A DNA stretch of 10,771 nucleotides from Akkermansiaceae bacterium UBA5020 (GTDB lineage Bacteria; Verrucomicrobiota; Verrucomicrobiia; Verrucomicrobiales; DEV007). Shown here piece by piece: positions 1 through 6,789 of the stretch (position 1 is its first letter; each line of letters opens with the position of its first letter). Made by a program: the position numbers and the translations under genes. Under the pieces are notes generated by a model. It had not been told where the DNA came from. It saw nothing but the letters and a program-made list of their open reading frames with translations, and made no database searches. Location: NCBI GenBank assembly GCA_002396885.1, contig DGXY01000134.1, forward strand, positions 1 to 10,771, in the 5' to 3' direction.

Positions 1-346
<346 letters not shown>

Positions 347-478
347 GCTTCTTTTCCACCAAGTAGTTGTTGTTTTCTTTTTATACAGTTGTCAGAGATC
401 CAATCGATCAATCGAGAAGGTTTCCTGAATGACCCTCAGAGGTCCGCTCCCATCGCAGCAGTGCGAGAGGGGGTGGTG
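347..478 (+). other. 23S-5S internal transcribed spacer
   Basis: This spacer of about 130 nt separates 23S from 5S. It starts T-rich (about 350-385) and holds no tRNA cloverleaf and no credible coding region. A short hairpin lies just before 5S: arms tcgca (453-457) and tgcga (462-466) around a GCAG loop, with C-rich and G-rich flanks (447-451 and 469-473) that could extend it past a small internal loop. It could be an RNase processing signal for pre-5S; that role is inferred from position only. Confidence 0.7.
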
Positions 479-596
479 CTCTGGTGGCCATAGCAAGGCG
501 GAACCACCCGGCTCCATTCCGAACCCGGAAGTGAAACGCTTTAGCGCCGATGGTAGTGTGGCGATAGGCCATGTGAGAGTAGGTCGCTGCCAGGTT
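479..596 (+). rRNA. rrf: 5S ribosomal RNA
   Basis: Complete 5S rRNA of about 118 nt. The terminal helix is formed by ctggtggc (481-488) and gctgccag (586-593), which pair along their full length allowing G-U pairs. Internal conserved blocks are present: the loop C region with ccgaac and gaagtgaaacgc, then gccgatggtagtgtgg, and the gagagtagg near the 3' end. The ends are set by alignment in memory to E. coli 5S and may be off by 1-3 bases. It lies 132 nt after 23S on the same strand and is followed within about 10 nt by an intrinsic terminator, so it closes the rRNA operon. Confidence 0.96.
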
Positions 597-605
597 AAAC
601 AAATT

Positions 606-634
606 AACCGCCCTGTTCGCAGGGCGGTTTTTTT
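606..634 (+). terminator. Intrinsic terminator of the rRNA operon
   Basis: A perfect 10-bp stem, aaccgccctg (606-615) against cagggcggtt (620-629), closes on a TTCG tetraloop (616-619) and runs into a T-tract (628-634). GC-rich stem, stable loop and U-tract make this a textbook rho-independent terminator right behind 5S. It should insulate the next gene from rRNA transcription. Confidence 0.95.
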
Positions 635-738
635 GTGTCCTGATTTCCCCGTCGGGAGTAGGCGAGTCGGAGGTGGGGGCCGATCTGCGTATCGGGTGAT
701 GCTTGACGGCTCAGCGTCTTCTTGCGTCAATGGTCCCC

Positions 739-1662
739 ATGAAAACATTTCCCCGTCGTCAGTTTCTTTCCGCGGCAGCGATCTTGCCGGCAGCGCTCAC
801 TCTTCCCTTTGCAAAGGAATCGAATGCTGCTGTAGAGGCGGTTGCCACGGTGGGCCTAAAGGGGCGCTTTTACAAGACTCTCAAGATCGGCATGATCCGT
901 GACGGGGCCGGCTTCAAGGAGAAATTCGCGATCGCGAAGGAAGCCGGTTTCGACGGCGTCGAACTCAATGCTCCCGGTTATGACATTGACGAAGTCAGCA
1001 AGGCGATCGCCGAGACCGGACTTCCGGTGGATGGAACGGTTTGCGCGGATCATTGGGGCGTGCGGCATTCGGATCCGGACCCCGCGGTGCGGAAGAAGGC
1101 GCTGGAGTCGCTGCTCGGGGCACTCGAGGCCACCCACGCAGTAGGCGGACACACCGTTCTACTGGTGGTGGGTCACGGGAAGGATGGAACGCAAGAGGAG
1201 GTCTGGGCCCGCAGCGTCGAGAATATCCGGCAGGCTATTCCCCTCGCGTCGCGTCTGGGGGTTGGCATCGCGGTCGAGAACGTTTGGAACGAGTTTTGTT
1301 ATGACCACGCCGGTGGGGCGGATCAGACCGCCGAAAAATTCGCCGCTTACATCGACGAGTTCGATTCGCCCTGGGTGGGGATGCAATTCGACATCGGCAA
1401 CCATTGGAAATATGGCTCCGCCGGCGATTGGATCCGCACCTTGGGGAAACGGATCACCAAGCTCGATGTGAAAGGCTTCTCCCGCGCCGAGAACAAATTC
1501 ACTCCGATCGACGAGGGTGATATCGATTATCCGGACGTGGTGAGGGCTCTCCTTGAGATCGGATTCCACGGATGGTGCGCCGCCGAAGTAGGCGGCGGCG
1601 ATCTCGCGTATCTCAAAGGCGTGGCTTCGGCGATGGACCGTTCTTTCGGTCTCGTTCCTTAA
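739..1662 (+). CDS. Tat-exported sugar phosphate isomerase/epimerase family protein (TIM barrel)
   Basis: A 307-residue protein of the xylose-isomerase-like TIM-barrel family (AP endonuclease family 2, IolE/tagatose-epimerase type). The N-terminus MKTFPRRQFLS followed by an Ala/Leu-rich stretch to about residue 25 is a twin-arginine signal (Arg6-Arg7), with likely cleavage near Ala30. The protein should therefore fold in the cytoplasm and act outside it. Barrel landmarks are VELNAPG (75-80), VENVWNEF (179-186, with metal-ligand candidate Glu180), QFDIGN (216-221, Asp218), KLDVKG (241-246) and AAEVGGG (281-287, Glu283). Where many epimerases have a metal-binding His on the sixth strand, this one has KLDVK, a pattern I associate with planctomycete and verrucomicrobial paralogues. 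The substrate cannot be read from sequence. The ATG at 739 is preferred because it puts the twin arginines close to the N-terminus; ATG 730 and TTG 703 are in-frame alternatives. No Shine-Dalgarno is visible. It stands alone between the rRNA terminator and a convergent gene. Confidence 0.88.
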   Translation: MKTFPRRQFLSAAAILPAALTLPFAKESNAAVEAVATVGLKGRFYKTLKIGMIRDGAGFKEKFAIAKEAGFDGVELNAPGYDIDEVSKAIAETGLPVDGTVCADHWGVRHSDPDPAVRKKALESLLGALEATHAVGGHTVLLVVGHGKDGTQEEVWARSVENIRQAIPLASRLGVGIAVENVWNEFCYDHAGGADQTAEKFAAYIDEFDSPWVGMQFDIGNHWKYGSAGDWIRTLGKRITKLDVKGFSRAENKFTPIDEGDIDYPDVVRALLEIGFHGWCAAEVGGGDLAYLKGVASAMDRSFGLVP

Positions 1663-1701
1663 AAAAAATCCCCGCTTTCCGAATCGGCCGGAAGCGGGGA
1701 T
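1661..1701 (-). terminator. Intrinsic terminator of the exported-protein gene
   Basis: Arms atccccgctttc (1668-1679) and ggaagcggggat (1690-1701) form a 12-pair stem including one G-T pair. On the minus strand it is followed by a run of eight T (complement of 1661-1668), the correct orientation for the gene ending at 1730. On the plus strand no T-tract follows the stem, so it should end transcription in one direction only. The A/T run starts inside the TAA stop codon of the convergent isomerase gene. Confidence 0.9.
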
Positions 1702-1729
1702 GGCGAGGCCTTGCGAGGAACCCGGCGGG

Positions 1730-3364
1730 TCAATCCGCGCTCTTTTTCCCGCCGATACCCAGGATTTTCATCACCGCGATCCCGATCACGGCAAGGAGGG
1801 TGATTCCGCCCGGAATCACCCAAAAGGGAAGGCCTTCTTCCTCCACAACCGCCGCGGGCCGGGGCTTTTTGACCACTTCACCATCCTCGTCTTCACCCGT
1901 GCCTTCGTCGGCTGGGGCCTTCTTGGATTTGGACTTCGGTTTCTTCGGGGTTTCTTTCTCCTTTTCTCCCGTCTTTTTCGAGGTGCCCTTGGTGGTGGCT
2001 CCGAGAGCGGCGAACTCGTCGACAACGGGTTTTTCCACGTTCTCTTCGCCCTCCTTCATTTCGCCTTCTTTGGTTTTTTCACCGCTGCCTCCCTCTTCGG
2101 GCGCAGGCTTTCCGGTTTCTTCGGGGGTTTCGTTCGCCTTCACTTCCTCCTCCTTCTTGCGAAGATTCGCGGTGAGCGCCTCGGATTCCGAGGCTGCTTC
2201 CTTGGCTTTGACTTTGGCTTGCTCTTCGGCGAGATGATCGCTGATTTTCCCGTTCAGAATGGCGAGGTAGGATCCAGCTTTCGCGTTCCCCTTGCCTTTC
2301 GAGGTGGATTTCGATTTCGAAGGAGTGGTTCCCGGGGATTGTCCGACAATGTCAGCCGCTTCCGCAATCTTGGTTTTGGCCTCGGCGATTTTTTCCGCAG
2401 CGATCAGTTTGTCGGCTTCGACGAGAAGTGCGGCCTGCTTGGTGAGCGCCGCCGTGTCGTAGGCCTGGATACGACCCAATTCCGTTGCGGCGAGACGCAA
2501 CGCTTCTTCGATGCCCTGCTTGTTACGCGGGTTGAACTGCACCCATTTGATCCCGGCCTTTTTGTCCGCGGCGACGCTATCCGCGTAATTCCGATCTTCC
2601 CGCTCTCTGGCCGCGGTCAGCTGTAGTCTCGATTCTGGAGTTGAGCCCGCCATGGCCTTCTCGTATTCCGCGTTTTGGTAGTCGACGGCAGCGGCCATCG
2701 ACTGGAGCTGGCGGCCAAGGGCGGGAACGACTTGTTTCGCCAGTTCGATGGCCTTGGGGAAAGCGGGAGACCCTGAAAAGTTTTCTTCGATCACCTCGAA
2801 TTCGCGCATCGCCGCTATAAAATTGTTGTAGTTGTTGCCCTTCACGTTGCTCTCCATGCGAAGGAGCCGGATTTTGGATTCCACCAATTCTTTGTAGGCG
2901 ACTTTGTCCTGAGGGCTCAGCCAATCACCCTCGAGTTTCATGAAGCCGCGTTCGACCTTGTCGAGTTCGTCGGCAAGGGTGGCCCGGATTTCTCTCACTT
3001 TGGGGAGGTGTTTGCTGTCCGGGAAATTCTTCAGGAAGGCGTCCGGCCCGGTTTCGAGCATCTTGCGGTAGGCATCGACGTTCACCATGGACGCGGTCGG
3101 GACGAGTTTCTGGATCTTGTTGAATTCGACATCGTCCGGGGCGTCCTTGACGATGGTTTCGATGTCGGCCCGGCCGATGATCTTCGTTTCCTTGATCGAA
3201 GCGGAGATCGGAATCTCGATCTTTACGATGTCCGCGGCCTCGTAGGTGATTCGGCCGTTCAGGGTCTGACCTGACTTCAGTTTGATCTCGTCGGCGCGGA
3301 GGGAAGAGGCCGGGAGAACGGTGGCGACCAGGAAAAGAAGGAGGAGGATTTTGGTAGGATTCAT
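1730..3364 (-). CDS. Exported, charged low-complexity protein with C-terminal membrane anchor, function unknown
   Basis: A 544-residue protein with no enzymatic signature I recognise. Residues 1-24 form a signal peptide (hydrophobic core LLLLFLVATVLP, cleavage near SLRA-DE). Residues 25-75 look like a small beta domain of the type LKSGQTLNGRI, seen at the start of many exported verrucomicrobial proteins. Residues 95-340 are mostly helical, Ala/Glu/Lys-rich and likely coiled-coil or TPR-like. Residues 345-510 are low-complexity Lys/Glu/Pro/Gly. A transmembrane helix at about 513-535 and a short basic tail follow. Predicted topology is a periplasmic body anchored by the C-terminus, perhaps a spacer reaching across the envelope. 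The ATG at 3364 is chosen because it places the signal peptide at the N-terminus; an upstream extension to 3499 adds 45 residues with no signal-like start. No Shine-Dalgarno is visible. It is transcribed divergently from the ParA operon and ends at its own terminator. Existence of the gene is firm; its role is unknown. Confidence 0.85.
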   Translation of the reverse strand: MNPTKILLLLFLVATVLPASSLRADEIKLKSGQTLNGRITYEAADIVKIEIPISASIKETKIIGRADIETIVKDAPDDVEFNKIQKLVPTASMVNVDAYRKMLETGPDAFLKNFPDSKHLPKVREIRATLADELDKVERGFMKLEGDWLSPQDKVAYKELVESKIRLLRMESNVKGNNYNNFIAAMREFEVIEENFSGSPAFPKAIELAKQVVPALGRQLQSMAAAVDYQNAEYEKAMAGSTPESRLQLTAAREREDRNYADSVAADKKAGIKWVQFNPRNKQGIEEALRLAATELGRIQAYDTAALTKQAALLVEADKLIAAEKIAEAKTKIAEAADIVGQSPGTTPSKSKSTSKGKGNAKAGSYLAILNGKISDHLAEEQAKVKAKEAASESEALTANLRKKEEEVKANETPEETGKPAPEEGGSGEKTKEGEMKEGEENVEKPVVDEFAALGATTKGTSKKTGEKEKETPKKPKSKSKKAPADEGTGEDEDGEVVKKPRPAAVVEEEGLPFWVIPGGITLLAVIGIAVMKILGIGGKKSAD

Positions 3365-3389
3365 CGTTGCTGAGGTCAAAAGGATCGCA

Positions 3390-3418
3390 AGCATACAAAA
3401 TCCGTCCCCGGCACACAA
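3390..3418 (-). promoter_or_regulatory. Candidate sigma-70-type promoter for the exported-protein gene
   Basis: Read on the minus strand, TTGTGT (3418-3413) and TATGCT (3395-3390) are 17 bp apart, a good sigma-70 spacing with 3/6 and 4/6 matches to consensus. Transcription would start near 3383, giving a leader of about 18 nt before the ATG at 3364. The match is by eye and modest. Confidence 0.35.
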
Positions 3419-3431
3419 TAATTTTGCCGGG
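3407..3431 (+). repeat. 7-bp inverted repeat in the divergent intergenic region (possible operator)
   Basis: Perfect arms cccggca (3407-3413) and tgccggg (3425-3431) are separated by an 11-bp AT-rich spacer. The left arm touches the candidate -35 element of the minus-strand gene, and the site lies about 80 bp before the ParA start, where a regulator could control both directions. There is no T-tract, so it is unlikely to be a terminator. A 7-bp repeat in GC-rich DNA can occur by chance. Confidence 0.35.
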
Positions 3432-3508
3432 AAAAGCGCCTCGGAAGGAACAAATCTTGTCGTTGGGGGCCGGATTCGGGTTATCTTGCTGAAATTCAAC
3501 TTTCCACC

Positions 3509-4363
3509 GTGGCCACGCTAGCTTTGATCAGTCAGAAAGGAGGAGTCGGGAAGACGACCATTGCCGTCAACCTGAGTTTCTCGCTTGCGAAGCGGGGATG
3601 GAAGATACTCCTCGTGGACGCCGACCCGCAAGGTGGGGTGGGATTCTCTCTTACCGAGAAATCGAAGGATGCTCCGGGTTATTTTGACTTCCTCTTCCAG
3701 ACGGAGGATTCGGTTCCTTTGACCATGGGGGGTGCGGTCATCCAGACACGCCTCCCCGGGCTTTCGCTGATGACCCGCGGATCGCGACGTGCCCTTGACT
3801 TGCTTCTCGCTCATGGAATAGAAGGTGCGCTCGCGGAGGGACGGGCGAAACTCTTGGATCGGGAACTGGTGTCCTTGGGATACGACCTTGTGATCTATGA
3901 CACGCCGACCGGGCTGAACCCATTGGCGATGGGGCTCGCCGGATGTGCGGACTCCCTCCTCGTTCCCCAGCAACCGGGTCCTCTCTGCCTCAGGAGTTTG
4001 CCGCAGATTCTTCGAATGGTGGCGGCTGCCAGAGCGGGTAATGGAGGAGACGACACGCCAAGATTGGCCGGATTTGTTCTTTCCATGACGGATCCGGAAG
4101 ATTCGTCGAGCTTGGCGGACCAACGGGAGTTTCGCGATCTCCTTCCGCTTGAGCTTGTCCTCGAAACGGTGATCCCCGTCCACCGCGACTTCCGCGAGGC
4201 CAGTCGGCTCGGAGTCACGGTGGCGATGTTGCGCGAACGGCCATCGGCCTCTTCTTTGATTTTCGACCAACTGGCGGCCGAGTTGGAGAGCCGGCTCAGC
4301 CTGTATGAAGAGGAGGATTCCACTCTGAAGAATCGCGACGACTATGCGAGACTCGTGGATTGA
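3509..4363 (+). CDS. ParA-family ATPase (orphan, MinD/ParA superfamily)
   Basis: A 284-residue P-loop ATPase of the ParA/MinD superfamily, usually dimerising on ATP and binding DNA or membrane to position cargo. The deviant Walker A motif KGGVGKTT spans 10-17, with signature Lys10 and catalytic Lys15. LLVDADPQGG (34-43) is the Walker A' region; its DPQG form is more typical of ParA/Soj than of MinD. LVIYDTP (127-133, Asp131) is Walker B. The C-terminal VIPVHRDFREASRLG (221-235) matches the end of ParA folds. No C-terminal amphipathic membrane helix like that of MinD is evident; the tail is acidic (EEED). No ParB gene or HTH protein sits beside it, so it is an orphan. The start is GTG at 3509, right before the conserved beta-strand and P-loop, with no Shine-Dalgarno. 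It overlaps the next gene by 20 nt. It may position a protein or envelope complex rather than segregate DNA; that is inference. Confidence 0.93.
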   Translation: MATLALISQKGGVGKTTIAVNLSFSLAKRGWKILLVDADPQGGVGFSLTEKSKDAPGYFDFLFQTEDSVPLTMGGAVIQTRLPGLSLMTRGSRRALDLLLAHGIEGALAEGRAKLLDRELVSLGYDLVIYDTPTGLNPLAMGLAGCADSLLVPQQPGPLCLRSLPQILRMVAAARAGNGGDDTPRLAGFVLSMTDPEDSSSLADQREFRDLLPLELVLETVIPVHRDFREASRLGVTVAMLRERPSASSLIFDQLAAELESRLSLYEEEDSTLKNRDDYARLVD

Positions 4364-6344
4364 CAAGGACGAGCTCGATGAGCTCGTTGGTTCCTTTGCG
4401 CCCCCCCGGAAAGGAAGGTCTCGCCGTGCCGTGTCGCGGCCGAAAACACCTCCGCGGAAACCTGTAGAAAGTGCCGCACTTGCGGTCTCAGAGCCGGAAG
4501 CGCCCGGGGGCGTGTCTCTCGGGTTGGCGGTTGCGGGGGAGCTTGAGACGGCCCTTCCGACGATTTGCGGAGAAGTTTCGGAAGAGATTGCCACGGTTGC
4601 CGCGGAGGAGCCCGGCCAATGGTTCCCTGCGTCTCCCGGTGGTTCCGATGGGACTCGTCCCTCGATCGCAGACATCTTCGAGTTTGATGACGACTCCGAG
4701 GAAAATGACCTGATCGTCTTCCAGATTGACGAAGAGAGCGCGTTTGACGCCGACCGAGAGGGCGACGGGATCGTGATTGAAGTATCTCGGCCTACCCAAG
4801 AACTGCTGTCCGAAATCCCGAACACAGAATTCGCAGCGGGCGGAGGGAGCGCTGCGGTGCCTCTCGAGGATGCCGGGAGTGGAGTTTTCGATTTCCCGGA
4901 ATCGGGCGACGGGATGCCCCCTTCCTTGGGGGACGTGGAGGAGTTCTTGCCGACGCCGTTTGATCTGCTGGCGTCCGTTGGTGAGGAGCTTTCGGATTTG
5001 GCGCAGACGCCCGTCGCGGTGGTGGAATCCGGGACGGCCGTGCAGGAAAGTTGCGGCGATCCCTTCCGGGACAGGGAAGCGGTCGTCGATCGTCCTGAGT
5101 TGGCCAACGAGATCCCGCCCGCGTTAACGAAGGCGCCGGAATCATCGTTCGAGTATTCCGATGCCATCATCCTGACTGCGCTGGATATCTCGATCCCTCA
5201 ACTCCTGAAGGACGCCGAAGACGAAATTCGGGATGATCGGGAAAAAGAGGAAGCGGGGAGCGACGGACCCTCCCGCCTGACCGGACGGATTCCCATCACA
5301 TCGCCGGAAGGCTTGGGAGGGACGCACGAGTTACCCGAGGTGGATGTTTTCTTGGAGGGCGACCCGGGCGTTCCGGTGGAGTCTGGATTCCTCATGGTCG
5401 TGGGCCCCTCGATCGGAAAAGACGAGCCACGCGAGGCTCCCACGTCGTCCGGTGGCGGAGGAATCGATGATTCCTCCACTGCGCTCGACGGGATTTCCAT
5501 CCAGATGCCGGACGACATGGAGTCCGCGGAAGAGGGACTCAAGGATTCACTGAACCTGATCGAGGTGGTTTCATCCGTGGAGGAGGAACTCGTTGTCTCG
5601 GCCTATTCAGAGCAAGAAACCTTCCGTGAACTGCCCCAATTTCTCGACGATGCCGATGACTTCGTGCCGAGAACCCCGTCCCTCCTGGAGAGGGATGCCG
5701 ATCGGGCGCTCATCGCCTTGGCCGAGGCCAGGGCACGGGCCGAGCGAGGCGGGCTCTTGCGTGGTTACGGGCATGCCGCGGGCGGGTTTCCCGCCTTGCC
5801 AAAGGCAAGTGAAGGAGAGGGGCAACTCCCGCTCCAGGAGGAACTCTTCCCTCAAGAAACAGAAGTCCCCGTTCTCCGTGAGTCGGATCCGGTGCCGGAG
5901 GGGGGCGGTGACGAAGAGGGCGTGCCGTTCGACGATGCCGATGGACCGGATGATCAGCTCGAGACAAGGGGAGCCCTGTCGGATCGTGTCGCCAATTTCG
6001 TGATCCGTGCATGTGCCGAGCTTGGAGCCTCGGCCGGGGCGGTCAGTGATCGTGATGGGTTTCTCCTCTACGCTCATTCGGATCTTGAAGACGATGACGA
6101 CCTGCAAACCGCGTTGCTTCTGGAAGTGTCGGGGCAGACCGACCGTTTGCTGGGAGTGGAAAGAGGCCGGGCCACTCAGGTTTCGATGGGTGGAGACACT
6201 TGGCGCTGCCTCATTCGGGGCGGCGATCCCGAAGGAGGGCTTTATGCCGGCTTTCAGTTAAACCGGCCGCTCGACCAAGAGGAGATCGAGCGTTGGCGAA
6301 TCTTCCTTGGCCAGGCGCTTGCGCCGGTTCCGGATGGAGCGTGA
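4344..6344 (+). CDS. Large acidic protein with basic N-terminal patch and C-terminal Roadblock/LC7-like domain
   Basis: A 666-residue protein in three parts. Residues 1-20 are a short acidic helix-like segment, and residues 22-39 are strongly basic (about nine Arg/Lys, with Pro). Residues 45-535 are long, acidic and low in predicted structure, rich in Glu, Asp, Ser, Pro and Gly, with a more helical Ala/Arg piece near 450-475. Residues about 542-662 resemble a Roadblock/LC7 (MglB-like) fold: a helix (RVANFVIRACAELG), a strand pair around AGAVSDRDGFLLY, a helix with LLLEVSGQTDRLLG, then strands ending in GGLYAGFQL. Roadblock domains commonly bind small GTPases or self-associate. The ATG lies 20 nt inside the ParA gene, so translation is probably coupled. 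ParA partners often stimulate the ATPase through a basic N-terminal peptide, so this is a candidate ParA partner or adaptor. The gene is certain from the long uninterrupted frame and operon overlap; the Roadblock call is by pattern only. Confidence 0.82.
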   Translation: MRDSWIDKDELDELVGSFAPPRKGRSRRAVSRPKTPPRKPVESAALAVSEPEAPGGVSLGLAVAGELETALPTICGEVSEEIATVAAEEPGQWFPASPGGSDGTRPSIADIFEFDDDSEENDLIVFQIDEESAFDADREGDGIVIEVSRPTQELLSEIPNTEFAAGGGSAAVPLEDAGSGVFDFPESGDGMPPSLGDVEEFLPTPFDLLASVGEELSDLAQTPVAVVESGTAVQESCGDPFRDREAVVDRPELANEIPPALTKAPESSFEYSDAIILTALDISIPQLLKDAEDEIRDDREKEEAGSDGPSRLTGRIPITSPEGLGGTHELPEVDVFLEGDPGVPVESGFLMVVGPSIGKDEPREAPTSSGGGGIDDSSTALDGISIQMPDDMESAEEGLKDSLNLIEVVSSVEEELVVSAYSEQETFRELPQFLDDADDFVPRTPSLLERDADRALIALAEARARAERGGLLRGYGHAAGGFPALPKASEGEGQLPLQEELFPQETEVPVLRESDPVPEGGGDEEGVPFDDADGPDDQLETRGALSDRVANFVIRACAELGASAGAVSDRDGFLLYAHSDLEDDDDLQTALLLEVSGQTDRLLGVERGRATQVSMGGDTWRCLIRGGDPEGGLYAGFQLNRPLDQEEIERWRIFLGQALAPVPDGA

Positions 6345-6789
6345 ACTTTTTCCTGCAGCCGCAAAGCATCCAGTGTACGACGAACTTTCAGTCTCTTTTG
6401 AAAATCCCGCGACCGATCCGCTCGGCTACGATCATGTCGAGGGAAAACTCTATTGCGGACGCGACGCGGTGGAATTGCAGTTCAAGGTCCGTGACCGTGC
6501 CTTTCGCAAGACTCCGGCGACGGTGGTGCCCTTTGATTACGCGGAAGTCGAAAAGGTCGAATATCATGCCAAGTGGTTTCGACCGAAGGTTCTCGTGTTT
6601 CAGTCGCGTTGTCCGGGGAAGCTCGATGGTTTTCCCGGGGCCGCCGTAGGACGGGTTGAGTTGAGAGTCATCGAAGAATCGCGGAGAGATGCCGCGAAGG
6701 TTGCGGAACTGATCCGCTACAAACAATCGGAGGCCTTTGTTGCGGAATCGGAGTCGCGGCTTGCCCGCCTCCGGGAGACTGATGGATGA
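6334..6789 (+). CDS. Small conserved-type protein, possibly PH-like fold
   Basis: A 151-residue soluble protein with no signal or membrane segment. The pattern is alternating beta-strands (KLYCGRDAVELQFKV, ATVVPFDYAEVEKVEYH, KVLVFQSR, GRVELRVIEE) followed by a C-terminal helix (RRDAAKVAELIRYKQ). The strand containing VPFDYAEVEKVEY, followed by a lone C-terminal helix, resembles bacterial PH-like domains, in which a motif of the type 'I/V-P-x-x-x-I-x-x-V' precedes a beta hairpin. This is weak, by-eye recognition. The ATG at 6334 overlaps the end of the acidic protein gene by 11 nt; an in-frame TTG at 6307 is less likely. Its stop overlaps the next start in an ATGA arrangement. It belongs to the ParA operon and could be an adaptor between the Roadblock protein and the membrane protein. 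Confidence 0.75.
   Translation: MERELFPAAAKHPVYDELSVSFENPATDPLGYDHVEGKLYCGRDAVELQFKVRDRAFRKTPATVVPFDYAEVEKVEYHAKWFRPKVLVFQSRCPGKLDGFPGAAVGRVELRVIEESRRDAAKVAELIRYKQSEAFVAESESRLARLRETDG

Noticed and set aside
478..740. Search for a tRNA or small RNA behind 5S
   Set aside because: After the terminator at 606-634 there is only about 100 nt with no cloverleaf and no second hairpin with a T-tract.
1700..2626. Plus-strand open frame of about 308 codons opposite the exported charged protein
   Set aside because: Its Phe/Gly/Arg-rich translation mirrors the Lys/Glu codons of the low-complexity region on the other strand. It begins inside the terminator stem and has no domain.
3509..4363. ParA gene considered as a chromosome or plasmid partition gene
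   Set aside because: No ParB, HTH protein or parS-like repeats were seen nearby, and the downstream partner is an acidic Roadblock-tailed protein. A cargo-positioning role is preferred, though a partition role is not excluded.
3518..5170. Long minus-strand open frame (about 550 codons) opposite the ParA gene and the start of the acidic protein gene
   Set aside because: It lies antisense to two genes with clear protein character (ParA motifs, overlapping starts). Its translation is Ser/Arg/Pro-rich with no recognisable fold, as expected for a GC-biased shadow frame.
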